A stretch of 64,000 nt of DNA from Stenotrophomonas lactitubi (GTDB lineage: Bacteria; Pseudomonadota; Gammaproteobacteria; Xanthomonadales; Xanthomonadaceae), in NCBI RefSeq assembly GCF_002803515.1, contig NZ_PHQX01000001.1, positions 558,001-622,000 on the forward strand. Direction: 5' to 3'. Positions 34,107-43,089 of this stretch are shown here, piece by piece. Below the pieces are notes generated by a model. It was not told where the DNA came from. It was given only the letters and a program-made list of their open reading frames with translations, and did not search any database. Each line of letters begins with the position of its first letter. Position 1 is the first letter of the stretch. The position numbers and the translations under genes are program-made.

Positions 34107-34553
34107 TCAAGACAGCTCAAGTATCTCGTCACCGGCCTCGTCGACCTCGCCGGTCGCCTTCCAGCCCAGATGCCGATAGAAGCCATACGAGCGCGAACGC
34201 GGGTCCGCCGAGCAGGCCAGGAACAGGCGGGTGTGGCCTGAATCGCGGGTCAGGCTGACCACCTCCTGCAGCAGCTGCCGGCCGACGCCGCGGTTCTCGA
34301 ATTCCGGCAGCAGGGCCAGCACCAGCACCTCGCCGCTTTCGCGGTCGGCAAAGCAGTAGCCGGCCATCCGCTCGCCCTCGCACGCGATGCGGCCAATCGA
34401 ATCGCCATCGGCGATGCCGGCGGCCCAGCTCTCTTCGGTGATGCCCAGTTCGGCCAGCTGCGCGGCGCTGAAGGCGTTTTCGCGGGTGCGCCCGCGCAGG
34501 TCGATGCAGGCAGCGGCATCATCGGGGAGGGCATCGCGGTAGTGGATCGTCAT
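34107..34553 (-). CDS. GNAT-family N-acetyltransferase
   Basis: 148 residues forming one GNAT domain. VLVLALLPEFENRGVGRQLLQEVVSL contains the acetyl-CoA-binding R-G-V-G-R/Q loop, and RLFLACSADPRSRSYGFYRHLGWKATGE is the C-terminal strand-helix. Acceptor unknown. It faces away from the mqo leader and has no evident operon partner. Confidence 0.88.
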   Translation of the reverse strand: MTIHYRDALPDDAAACIDLRGRTRENAFSAAQLAELGITEESWAAGIADGDSIGRIACEGERMAGYCFADRESGEVLVLALLPEFENRGVGRQLLQEVVSLTRDSGHTRLFLACSADPRSRSYGFYRHLGWKATGEVDEAGDEILELS

Positions 34554-34631
34554 CTGGGAAACCTGTGGTCGAACGGACCCACATGATTGTGGACGACCCG
34601 GATGGAGATTGGATGGAGACGGCGGCGGTCT

Positions 34632-35216
34632 TCAATCACTGCCGATGGTGAAGTATTCCGCCGCGAAGTAGGCCAGTTGATAGGCCAGTGTCGCTGCGGC
34701 CAGCACCAGTTGCATGCGCGCGCTGCGCAGATGCCATCCCAGCGCCGCAACGATGAGCATCAGCGCCGTGTGCAACGGGTAGGCATCCCCCAGCAGCCGC
34801 CATCGGCTTCCCCCTTTGATCGCGGTGTCCACAAGGTCCAGTAGCGTCAATATCGCGATCACCCCGAAGATCCAGCGCCGCCGCTGCATCAGGTAGTGGC
34901 CGTAACTGCCGTAGTCGCGCAGGTCGTCGGGAAACAGCAGCGCGCACAGCAGGAACCAGGTCGCGCTGTAGGTGATCACGAACAGATAGGTTTCAAACGT
35001 CCAGCGGTGCACTTCAACGAGGCGGAATTCCCACCACCAGAAGGTGACCAGCGACACCAGCGTCCACATCACCCAGCACAGGTGCAGCGCCGAACAGCCG
35101 CGCCGCTGCGGGTGTTCGATGATCTGCGCCAACCCCTTCAGCAGGGTGGTGATGGACAGGCCGAGGATGATCCCCATCACCACGCGGATATGCAGGAATA
35201 CCGGTTCGGTTTCCAT
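34632..35216 (-). CDS. integral membrane protein of unknown function
   Basis: 194 residues from ATG 35214-35216. Five to six hydrophobic helices (for example VVMGIILGLSITTLLKGLAQII, CWVMWTLVSLVTFWWWEF, LFVITYSATWFLLCALLF, WIFGVIAILTLLDLVDTAI, HTALMLIVAALGWHL). No catalytic motif was recognised; similar proteins are annotated only as hypothetical. Monocistronic by spacing. Confidence 0.65.
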   Translation of the reverse strand: METEPVFLHIRVVMGIILGLSITTLLKGLAQIIEHPQRRGCSALHLCWVMWTLVSLVTFWWWEFRLVEVHRWTFETYLFVITYSATWFLLCALLFPDDLRDYGSYGHYLMQRRRWIFGVIAILTLLDLVDTAIKGGSRWRLLGDAYPLHTALMLIVAALGWHLRSARMQLVLAAATLAYQLAYFAAEYFTIGSD

Positions 35217-35267
35217 CAGCCAGCCCCCTCGTCGGTTGCGCCGATGCTTGCACAAAAAGGGGACGTA

Positions 35268-35304
35268 GGGATCAAGTCGTTTGTGGCAAGAAGGACTTGA
35301 TCCC
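35268..35304. repeat. GGGATCAAGTC inverted repeat
   Basis: An 11-bp perfect inverted repeat, GGGATCAAGTC (35268-35278) and GACTTGATCCC (35294-35304), with a 15-base loop, between the membrane-protein gene and the ArgP-like gene. It is close to the ArgP-gene stop (35320) and could terminate that transcript, though no T run follows. Confidence 0.7.
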
Positions 35305-35319
35305 CTCGCTGCCCTCTTT

Positions 35320-36225
35320 TCAGCGCCTGCGCTGCACCAGCGCCGAGGCGGCGTCCAGCACCGCCCGGGTCAGCAGGGCCATGGTCTGCACGTCGCCCTT
35401 CCAGTGCTGCCAGTACAGCGGCACGTCTTCCCACGCGCGCTGCCGCACGTAGACCAGCCGTCCTGCATCCAGATGGCGCTTCACCAGCGGCAACGGGTTC
35501 ATCGTCCAGCCGAGCCCGCCGAGATTGGCCTGGACGAAGGCGCGGGTCGAAGGAATCCACCAGGTCGGCGCGGTGCTGGGCAGGTCGGCACCGGCCATGC
35601 GCCGGGCAAAGCGCGACTGCATGTCGTCCTTGCGGTTGAACACCAGCACCGGTGCCTGCGCCAGTGCCTGCGCGGTGACGCCCTTGGCGAAATGGCGCTC
35701 GCGGAATTCCGGAGTACAGGTCGCGGCGTAGCGGATGCTGCCCAGCGCGTGGATCTGGCAGCCCTGCACCGGCTCGTCCAGGGTGGTCACCGCACCCAGC
35801 ACGGTGCCCTGGCGCAGCAGCTCGACCGTGTGGTCCTGATCTTCCACCCGCAGGTCCAGGGTGGTGCCGGTGCCCTGCGCGAACTGCTGCGCCGCCTGCG
35901 GGAACCAGGTCTCCAGGCTGTCGTGGTTCACCGCCACCGGGATGCTGGCCTGTGGCAGGTCCTCGTCGGCCAGGCCCATGCGATGCAGGGCATCGTGCTC
36001 CAGCAGGGCGGTCTGCTCGGCCAGCTGCACCAGCAGCTGGCCCTCTGCGGTGGCGGTCGCAGGCGTGCCACGTTTGACCAGCAGCCGGCCGATGCGGTCC
36101 TCCAGTGCCTTGACCCGCTGCGAGATGGCCGAGGGGGTGACGTTGAGCGACTGCGCGGCACGGTCGAAGCTGCCTTCGCGGATCACCGCAGCCAGGGCCC
36201 GCAGCTGGGCATGGTCGATGCGCAT
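35320..36225 (-). CDS. argP: LysR-family regulator, ArgP/LysG type
   Basis: 301 residues. It opens RIDHAQLRALAAVIREGSFDRAAQSLNVTPSAISQRVKALEDRIGRLLVKRG, the ArgP/IciA N-terminus, and ends with a substrate-binding domain (VLVFNRKDDMQSRF, GGLGWTMNPLPLVKRHL). ArgP proteins sense arginine or lysine and activate the exporter gene. The divergent LysE-family gene is the expected target, with 139 bases between the starts for the shared control region. Confidence 0.88.
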   Translation of the reverse strand: MRIDHAQLRALAAVIREGSFDRAAQSLNVTPSAISQRVKALEDRIGRLLVKRGTPATATAEGQLLVQLAEQTALLEHDALHRMGLADEDLPQASIPVAVNHDSLETWFPQAAQQFAQGTGTTLDLRVEDQDHTVELLRQGTVLGAVTTLDEPVQGCQIHALGSIRYAATCTPEFRERHFAKGVTAQALAQAPVLVFNRKDDMQSRFARRMAGADLPSTAPTWWIPSTRAFVQANLGGLGWTMNPLPLVKRHLDAGRLVYVRQRAWEDVPLYWQHWKGDVQTMALLTRAVLDAASALVQRRR

Positions 36226-36364
36226 GGCGATTAAGTTCCGCTAATGTTGGTTTAGTAAGTTTAGCTCGTCTTTTCTATGTTGCGGCGCGACAATGGCGCC
36301 CGTTCCGGTGCTGTCCGCCTTCGCGAGGCACCGCTCCCCCAAGCAAGACAAGGTAGTGAATCCC

Positions 36365-37000
36365 ATGTTCTCGGTCATCTCCGCCAGCACCGGCCTTGGT
36401 GCCTGGTTCAGTGGTGCGGCTACCGGCATCGGCCTGTTTGCCGTGGTCGGCGCCCAGAGCGCCTTCATCCTGCGTCAGGGCATCCTGCGCAAGCACATCG
36501 TGCCGGTGGTGGCCACCTGTGCGGCCATCGATGCGATCTTCATCTTCGCCAGCGTGGCCGGCCTGCGCACGCTCACCACGGCGCTGCCGTGGCTGACCAC
36601 CGCCGTCCTCTGGACCGGCGTGGCCTTCCTGGCCTGGTATGCGATGAAGTCGGCACGCCGTGCGATCGCCGGCGGCGGCGGCATGGGCGAAGCCGACAGC
36701 GATGACGGCAGCCGCCGTGCGGTGCTGATGGCGGCGGTCGGCTTCTCGTTGATCAACCCGCACTTCTGGCTGGACATGATGGTGATCGGCTCGATCGCCG
36801 AGAACTTCGGCAATGCACGCATGGCCTTCGCGGCCGGCGTGGTCACCGCCAGTTGCCTGTGGCTGACCGCGCAGGGCCTGGGCGCGCGCCTGCTGGCGCC
36901 GCTGTTCACCAAGCCCAGCACCTGGCGCGTGCTGGACGGCACCATCGCTGTGATCCTCAGCATCCTGGCCCTCACCCTGGCGGTGCGCGGGGTCCATTGA
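36365..37000 (+). CDS. argO: LysE/ArgO-family basic amino acid exporter
   Basis: 211 residues from ATG 36365; a GTG at 36356 is possible but too close to the AAGG. Six helices with GIGLFAVVGAQSAFILRQGILRKHIVPVVATCAAIDAIFIFASVAG and SLINPHFWLDMMVIGSIA, the LysE/ArgO signature segments. It should export lysine and/or arginine or their toxic analogues under ArgP control. A strong terminator follows. Confidence 0.9.
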   Translation: MFSVISASTGLGAWFSGAATGIGLFAVVGAQSAFILRQGILRKHIVPVVATCAAIDAIFIFASVAGLRTLTTALPWLTTAVLWTGVAFLAWYAMKSARRAIAGGGGMGEADSDDGSRRAVLMAAVGFSLINPHFWLDMMVIGSIAENFGNARMAFAAGVVTASCLWLTAQGLGARLLAPLFTKPSTWRVLDGTIAVILSILALTLAVRGVH

Positions 37001-37060
37001 CCCGGCGCACGCCCCCCGAACCCACGTCCTGACTCTCTCTCCAAGGTAAAGGTAGTGGTA

Positions 37061-37095
37061 ACGACGGCACCGGTAACGGTGCCGTCGTTTTTTCT
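37061..37095 (+). terminator. rho-independent terminator after the LysE/ArgO gene
   Basis: An 11- to 12-bp stem (CGACGGCACCG/CGGTGCCGTCG) with a GTAA loop, followed by TTTTTTCT, 60 bases past the exporter stop. Confidence 0.92.
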
Positions 37096-37169
37096 GTCCA
37101 CTGGCGGATGCGTCGACGGGTTGCCTAGAATCGGCCTGCGGACAAGGGGTCCGTCTCCAAGGGGGAAGG

Positions 37170-39155
37170 ATGCGCAGGACTGTGCTTGCCGTGCTGCTGT
37201 GCACGGTCGTGGGAGGGGCGACGGCGGGGGCCGGCGTGGTCGATCTGGACCGCTATCTGCGGCAGGAAGCGTTTACCGACATCCGGATTTCGCCCGGGGG
37301 GGAGTACGTGGCTGCCACGGTCCCGATCGAGGCCGGCACTGCGCTGGCGATCTACAGGATCGCCGACATGAAGATGGTCGGCACCTTCCGGCCGCCCCGC
37401 AACAACCATGCCCACACCTTTGATTGGGTCAGCAATGACCGTCTGCTGGTGGGAATGGCGCAGAAGTTCGGCGTGCTTGATCGCCCCGTGCTCACCGGCG
37501 AACTGTTCGGTATCAACGCCGATGGCAAGGGCGGTGAACTGCTGGTCGGCTACCGCACGGCTGAAACCGGCCTGGGCACCAACATCAAGGTCAAGCCGGC
37601 CGGCATGGTGGCCGCGTTCCTCACCGACGAATTGAAGGATGACGACCGCAACGTACTGGTTGCGGTAACGCCGTTCACGGCCAACGCCTTCACCCAGCTG
37701 GAGCGGATGGACGTGAACACCGGTCGCCGCAATGCCGTGGTGCGGGCGCCGATCGCACAGGCGGAATTCACTACCGATGCCCAGGGTGAGGTGCGCTTTG
37801 CCTACGGTTCCGGTACCGACGAGACGAGCAAGAAGCTCTATTACCGCGCAGGTGCCAGCAGCGAGTGGGTGCTGCTGAACGATGAGGCGCTCAGCCGACG
37901 CATCGAGGTGGCTATCGGCTTCTCTGCTGATGGTCGCCTGGCCTATCTGCAGACCGAGCAGGCCGAGGGACCCGATGCGATCGTAAGTTGGGACCCGCAG
38001 AGCAACGAGCGTCGGGTGGTACTGCGCGATGAGGTGGTCGATCCGCATCGGATCATCTTCCGGCCGGGAACCCGCGTGCCGGTGGGAGCCGAGTTCCTTG
38101 GAGACGTGCCACGGACGCGCTTCTTCGATGAAGCCTCGGCCGAAGCGCGCCTGTACCGCAGTCTCGAGGCAGGGCTGGGCGGCCCCGTGTACATCACCTC
38201 CAGTACCCGCGATGGCCGCACGGTGCTGGTGGAATCGCACTCCGCGCGCAACCCGGGCGACTTCTATCTTTACGACACCATCGACAAGCAGGCGCGCCAC
38301 CTCATCAGCCGCAGTGACTGGATCGATCCGGCGCAGAGCGCCGTCGTCCAACCGGTCAGCCTGAAGGCGCGTGACGGGTTGGCGCTGCATGGCTTCCTCA
38401 CCCTGCCGGCAGGCCAGCCGGCCACCGGCCTGCCCATGGTGGTGATGCCACATGGCGGGCCGATCGGGATCTTCGACGACGGAACGTACGACGTGGATGC
38501 GCAGATGCTGGCTGCTGCCGGCTATGCCGTGCTCCAGGTCAACTACCGTGGTTCGGCCAACTATGGGCGTGCGCACGCCCAGGCCGCGAAGCTGCAGTGG
38601 GGACGGGCGATGCAGGACGATGTCACCGATGCCACCCGCTGGGCGATCGCACAGGGCACGGCCGATCCGGCGCGCATCTGCATCTACGGCGGCAGCTATG
38701 GCGCCTATGCGGCGATGATGGGACCGGTGCGCGAGCCCGGCCTGTATCGCTGCGCTGCCGGCTATGTCGGTGTCTATGACCTGCCGTTGATGTACGCCCG
38801 CGGTGACATCCAGGATGATGCATCCGGATTGAGATACCTGCGCGAATGGGTCGGTCGGCCGAAGGAGCTGGTCGAGCAATCACCGGTCAACCTCGCTGCA
38901 CAGATCCGCGTGCCGGTGCTGCTGGCGGCAGGAAGGGAAGATCAACGCGCACCGGTGGTGCATACCGAACGCATGGAAGCGGCGCTGAAGCAGGCCGGCA
39001 CGCCGGTGGAGGCGCTGTACTACAAGGCCGAGGGGCACGGTTTCTACGGTCCGGCCAACCGGCGTGACTACTACACCCGGTTGCTTGCCTTCCTGTCGCG
39101 CAGCCTGGGCGGCGAAACCGCCAGCGCGACCGCAGGTGCTGACAAGGCGCCGTGA
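37170..39155 (+). CDS. S9-family (prolyl oligopeptidase-type) secreted peptidase, copy 1
   Basis: 661 residues with a signal peptide (VLAVLLCTVVGGATAGAGVV). A beta-propeller-like first two thirds (ISPGGEYVAATVPI, FDWVSNDRLLVG) leads to an alpha/beta hydrolase domain with nucleophile motif GGSYGAY (Ser509), acid in AAGREDQRAPV and His in AEGHGFYG. A GGGGGAAGG ribosome site precedes ATG. It should cleave short peptides in the periplasm. Its paralogue follows after 66 bases with the same length and motif order. Confidence 0.9.
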   Translation: MRRTVLAVLLCTVVGGATAGAGVVDLDRYLRQEAFTDIRISPGGEYVAATVPIEAGTALAIYRIADMKMVGTFRPPRNNHAHTFDWVSNDRLLVGMAQKFGVLDRPVLTGELFGINADGKGGELLVGYRTAETGLGTNIKVKPAGMVAAFLTDELKDDDRNVLVAVTPFTANAFTQLERMDVNTGRRNAVVRAPIAQAEFTTDAQGEVRFAYGSGTDETSKKLYYRAGASSEWVLLNDEALSRRIEVAIGFSADGRLAYLQTEQAEGPDAIVSWDPQSNERRVVLRDEVVDPHRIIFRPGTRVPVGAEFLGDVPRTRFFDEASAEARLYRSLEAGLGGPVYITSSTRDGRTVLVESHSARNPGDFYLYDTIDKQARHLISRSDWIDPAQSAVVQPVSLKARDGLALHGFLTLPAGQPATGLPMVVMPHGGPIGIFDDGTYDVDAQMLAAAGYAVLQVNYRGSANYGRAHAQAAKLQWGRAMQDDVTDATRWAIAQGTADPARICIYGGSYGAYAAMMGPVREPGLYRCAAGYVGVYDLPLMYARGDIQDDASGLRYLREWVGRPKELVEQSPVNLAAQIRVPVLLAAGREDQRAPVVHTERMEAALKQAGTPVEALYYKAEGHGFYGPANRRDYYTRLLAFLSRSLGGETASATAGADKAP

Positions 39156-39221
39156 GGCAGACCAGCCGCGTCCTGCGGACCCGATGCCGGGCAGGGGATG
39201 CCCGGCTTCAAGGAGAACGTC

Positions 39222-41207
39222 ATGAAGCATGCGAGGGTGCTGGCTGCATTGATGGCCATCTGCGGCGCGGTTGGGGTAGAGGCGGCGGAGGTTTCGCTGG
39301 ACGGGTACGTGCGCCGCGCGGAGTTCAATGACATCCAGCTCTCGCCCACCGGCGAGTACCTGGCCATGACCTTGCCGCTGGACGGCGCAACTGCCGTGGC
39401 GGTGCTGCGTACCGACACGATGGAACTGGTCGGCAATTTCCGGCCGCCACGCAACAATCATGCAGCCCAGGTCGACTGGGTGAGTGATACCCGCCTGCTG
39501 ATCGGTCTGGCCGAAAAATGGGGTCCGCTGGACCAACCGCGGCCGACGGGCGAATTGTATGCCATCGACGCCAATGGCAAACGCGGTGATCTTCTGGTCG
39601 GTTACCGTGCGCGCCCGGACGAGCCCGGCTTCGTGACCGGGCGGGTGGCCGAGCAGGTGGCTGCATTCCTGGCCGATCCGCTGCCTGCCGACGAACGCAA
39701 TGTATTGATCTCGCTGTGGCCATTCGCCAACGACACCAATACGCGCTTGGAACGGATGGACGTCATCACCGGGCGCCGCATCCCCGTTTCGCGTTCACCG
39801 GTGCAGCGCGCGACGTTCACCACCGACAATCAAGGTGAACTGCGCTTCGCCCACGGTGCCGCTGCCGACAATGTCAACAAGCTCTACTACCGCGAAGGGC
39901 GCGATCGTTGGACGCTGGTCAACGACGAAGGCAACAGTCACCGCATCGAACGCCCGATCGGCTTTTCCGCCGACAACCGCCTGGCCTACCTGGTGGTGGA
40001 GCAGGCCCGCGGCCCGGACGCGGTGGTCAGCTGGGACCCGGTCAGCGGAGAGCGGCGCACGCTGCTGCAGGACGATACCGTTGACCCTACCCGCGTGGTC
40101 TACCAGCCCGGCACACGCGTGCCGGTGGGCATCCAGTTCGTCGGCGCTGTTACGCGTACGGCCTTCTTCGATGAGCAGTCGCCGACCGCCAGCATCCAGC
40201 GCAAGCTTGAAAAGGCGTTTCCAGGGCAGGCGGTGAGCCTGCTCTCCGGCACCCGCGACAACGCTCGCCTGCTGGTGAAGGTGAGCTCGGCGACCAATCC
40301 CGGCGATTATTTCCTGTACACCACCGCCACCCGCAACGCCGCTTTTCTCACCAGCCGCCATCGCTGGTTCGATCGCGAGAGCGGTGCCAGCGTGCGCCCG
40401 GTTACCCTGGCTGCGCGGGATAGCCTGCCGCTGCACGGCTTCCTAACCCTGCCCAAGGACAGTGATGGGCACAATTTGCCGATGGTGGTGGTCCCGCACG
40501 GTGGCCCGATCGGTGTGTTCGATGACGGTGGTTTCGAGCGCGAGAATCAGTTGCTGGCCGACGCCGGTTACGCGGTGCTGCAGGTCAACTTCCGTGGCTC
40601 GGGCAATTACGGCCGGGCGCATACACAGGCCGCTGCCCAGCAATGGGGCCGCGCGATGCAGGACGATGTGACCGACGCCACGCGTTGGGCGATCACCCAA
40701 GGCATCGCTGACGGCGGACGCATCTGCATCTACGGCGCCAGCTACGGTGCGTACTCGGCGATGATGGGCGCCGTGCGCGAGCCCGGGCTGTACCGGTGCG
40801 CGGCGGGCTATGTCGGCGTGTACGACCTGCCGTTGATGTTCAAACGTGGCGATATCCAGGATCGTGCGTCGGGCGTGACCTACCTGCAGCAGTGGCTGGG
40901 CGACCCGGCGACACTGGATGCCGTGTCGCCGGTCAACCTGGCGGCACGCATCAAGGTGCCGGTGCTGCTTGCCGCTGGTCGTGAAGACCTTCGCGCGCCC
41001 GTGCAGCACACCGAGCGCATGGAGGCCGCGTTGAAGCAGGCCGGCGTACCGGTGGAAGCGGTGTACTACCCACGCGAGGGGCATGGGCTGTACAGCGAAG
41101 CCAACCAGCGCGATTACTACACCCGGTTGCTTGCCTTCCTGTCGCGCAGCCTGGGCGGTGGTACGGCAGCAGCCGCGACGGCTCCGAGCAAAGCCAAGGC
41201 ACCCTGA
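39222..41207 (+). CDS. S9-family secreted peptidase, copy 2
   Basis: 661 residues from ATG 39222, AAGGAG six bases upstream; the open frame from 39198 is rejected. Signal peptide ARVLAALMAICGAVGVEAAE. Catalytic residues: GASYGAY (Ser507), GREDLRAPV and EGHGLYS. Almost every block of copy 1 has a counterpart (FRPPRNNHA..DWVSD, MVVVPHGGPIGVFDDG, YRCAAGYVGVYDLPLM), so this is a tandem duplication with clear divergence in the propeller. Likely co-transcribed with copy 1. Confidence 0.9.
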   Translation: MKHARVLAALMAICGAVGVEAAEVSLDGYVRRAEFNDIQLSPTGEYLAMTLPLDGATAVAVLRTDTMELVGNFRPPRNNHAAQVDWVSDTRLLIGLAEKWGPLDQPRPTGELYAIDANGKRGDLLVGYRARPDEPGFVTGRVAEQVAAFLADPLPADERNVLISLWPFANDTNTRLERMDVITGRRIPVSRSPVQRATFTTDNQGELRFAHGAAADNVNKLYYREGRDRWTLVNDEGNSHRIERPIGFSADNRLAYLVVEQARGPDAVVSWDPVSGERRTLLQDDTVDPTRVVYQPGTRVPVGIQFVGAVTRTAFFDEQSPTASIQRKLEKAFPGQAVSLLSGTRDNARLLVKVSSATNPGDYFLYTTATRNAAFLTSRHRWFDRESGASVRPVTLAARDSLPLHGFLTLPKDSDGHNLPMVVVPHGGPIGVFDDGGFERENQLLADAGYAVLQVNFRGSGNYGRAHTQAAAQQWGRAMQDDVTDATRWAITQGIADGGRICIYGASYGAYSAMMGAVREPGLYRCAAGYVGVYDLPLMFKRGDIQDRASGVTYLQQWLGDPATLDAVSPVNLAARIKVPVLLAAGREDLRAPVQHTERMEAALKQAGVPVEAVYYPREGHGLYSEANQRDYYTRLLAFLSRSLGGGTAAAATAPSKAKAP

Positions 41208-41262
41208 AACAGATGCGGCGGCAACCGCCATGGTTGCCGCCGCAGCCACTCGCCAATGGGGG

Positions 41263-43017
41263 TTACTTCACCCCGTGCATCATCCGCTTCAACAACGGCG
41301 CGGCGATGAAGGCCAGCAACGCGCAGCCCAGGCCGATCCACATCAGCAGCCAGAACAGGTGTGCATAGGCACCGGCGGCAGCGGCCATGTCCAGTGTTTC
41401 GCCTTCGGGCACGTCAATCGCCGCCAGCTTGCCGAACAGCGCGGCCAGTGTTTCCGAGAAGGCCGTGGCCAGGAACCAGGTGCCCATCATCAGGCTCATC
41501 ACCCGTGGTACCGCCAGCTGGGTCACCGCCGACAGGCCCACCGGCGACAGGCACATCTCGCCGCTGGCCAGCAGGAAGTAGGCCAGTACCAGCCACCACA
41601 CGCTGGCCATCTCGCCGGTGGCACCGACGTGCTGCGCGGCCAGTGCCAGCGGCACGAACGACAGCGCGCCGATCACCAGGCCCCAGGCTGATTTCACCGG
41701 CTTGCCCGGTTCCCAGCCGCGGCGGTCCATCCACGTCCACAGCGCAGCGAAGGCTGGCGCCAGCAACACCAGGAACAGGCCGCCCAGATAGGTCAGCGAA
41801 CCGGCGGTCTGCGGAATCACCAGGCAGTCACGCACCAGCAGCACCAGCATCAGCGCAACGATGCCGATGAAGAACGTACGCGGCGCGGCCGAACCAGGAC
41901 GGCGTTCGGACAAGCGCGCGCTGACCACGAAGCCCAGCGGCGCCAGCAGCAGCGACACGATCGACCACGGCAGCGGCGAGCCTTCGCGGATCACCAGCGC
42001 CGGCACGATGTCCTTGGTCAGCAGGCGATCAGTAAAGGTCACCCACGAGCCGTACGACTGCTCGTACATCGTGAAGAACACCAGCGCCATGAAGATCAGC
42101 ACCATCAGCGCGATCATCTGCTGGCGCTGCACCGGCGTGCACTTCGTGCCGGTGAACCACGCGAACCAGACCAGCACGCCGCCCAGCACCACCAGCATCA
42201 GCATCAGCGCCAGGCTGATTTCACCGCCAAGCGCGAAGGCACCGTTGCCGGCCGCCCACATCAGCCAGGCCACCGGCAGCACGCCGATCACCGCGCACAG
42301 GTAGATCAGCCATTCGCGCGGCAGGCCCAGCACCTTCTGCTTCAACGTGGCCGGCTGCGGCGGTTCGGCGTGGCCCTGCAGGTACTTCTGGCCCCACAGG
42401 AACATCGCCAGGCCGGCGATCATGCCGATGCCGGCCGCACCGAAACCATACTTCCAGCCGTAGACCTCGCCGAGGAAACCGCACACCAGCGAGGAGAACA
42501 GGGCGCCCAGGTTGATGCCGGCGTAGAACAGCGAGAAGCCCGAATCGCGGCGCGGATCGTCCTGTGGGTAGAGCTTGCCGACGATGGTGGAGATGTTCGG
42601 CTTGAGGAAGCCGACGCCCATGATGATCAGCGCCAGCGACAGGTAGGTCACGGCCAGTGCCGAGGTGTCGCGCACCACTTCACCATTGACCCGGTACGCC
42701 GCGTGGCCCTCGAAGGCCATGCCGAGGTGGCCGAGCACCAGCAGGATGCCGCCGAACAGCACCGCCCGGCGCATGCCCAGCCAGCGGTCGGCCAGCATGC
42801 CGCCGAACACCGGGATGCAGTACACCAGGCCGCCGTAGGCACCGAGCAGGTCCAACCCGGCCTTGTCGCCGAACAGGTGGTATTTGGTGAGATACAGCAG
42901 CAGCAGCGCCTTCATGCCGTAGAAGGAGAAGCGCTCCCACATTTCGGTGAAGAAGCAGACGTAGACGCCCTTGGGGTGACCCAGGAAGTCGTCGGAAGCG
43001 ATAGCAGTGGAATTCAT
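41263..43017 (-). CDS. POT/PTR-family proton-dependent oligopeptide transporter
   Basis: 584 residues, longer than the E. coli DtpA type (about 500), with fourteen predicted helices. The ExxER motif is present in CFFTEMWERFSFYGMKALLLLYL, and the PTR2 signature around GFLKPNISTIVGKLYPQDDPRRDSGFSLFYAGINLGALFSSLVCG. It imports di- and tripeptides with protons. It is convergent with the tandem S9 peptidases, whose products it could take up. Confidence 0.92.
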   Translation of the reverse strand: MNSTAIASDDFLGHPKGVYVCFFTEMWERFSFYGMKALLLLYLTKYHLFGDKAGLDLLGAYGGLVYCIPVFGGMLADRWLGMRRAVLFGGILLVLGHLGMAFEGHAAYRVNGEVVRDTSALAVTYLSLALIIMGVGFLKPNISTIVGKLYPQDDPRRDSGFSLFYAGINLGALFSSLVCGFLGEVYGWKYGFGAAGIGMIAGLAMFLWGQKYLQGHAEPPQPATLKQKVLGLPREWLIYLCAVIGVLPVAWLMWAAGNGAFALGGEISLALMLMLVVLGGVLVWFAWFTGTKCTPVQRQQMIALMVLIFMALVFFTMYEQSYGSWVTFTDRLLTKDIVPALVIREGSPLPWSIVSLLLAPLGFVVSARLSERRPGSAAPRTFFIGIVALMLVLLVRDCLVIPQTAGSLTYLGGLFLVLLAPAFAALWTWMDRRGWEPGKPVKSAWGLVIGALSFVPLALAAQHVGATGEMASVWWLVLAYFLLASGEMCLSPVGLSAVTQLAVPRVMSLMMGTWFLATAFSETLAALFGKLAAIDVPEGETLDMAAAAGAYAHLFWLLMWIGLGCALLAFIAAPLLKRMMHGVK

Positions 43018-43047
43018 CGCGGAATTATAGGCCCGCGCCCGCTTTCA

Positions 43048-43071
43048 GTAGATCCACGCCATGCGTGGATG
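43048..43071 (+). repeat. SMAG-type GTAG palindrome
   Basis: GTAGATCCACGCCATGCGTGG plus AT G, the same type as the copies at 18078 and 50189. It lies between the POT gene start and the next minus-strand gene end. Confidence 0.8.
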
Positions 43072-43089
43072 GCCGCCCCGGTACATGGC

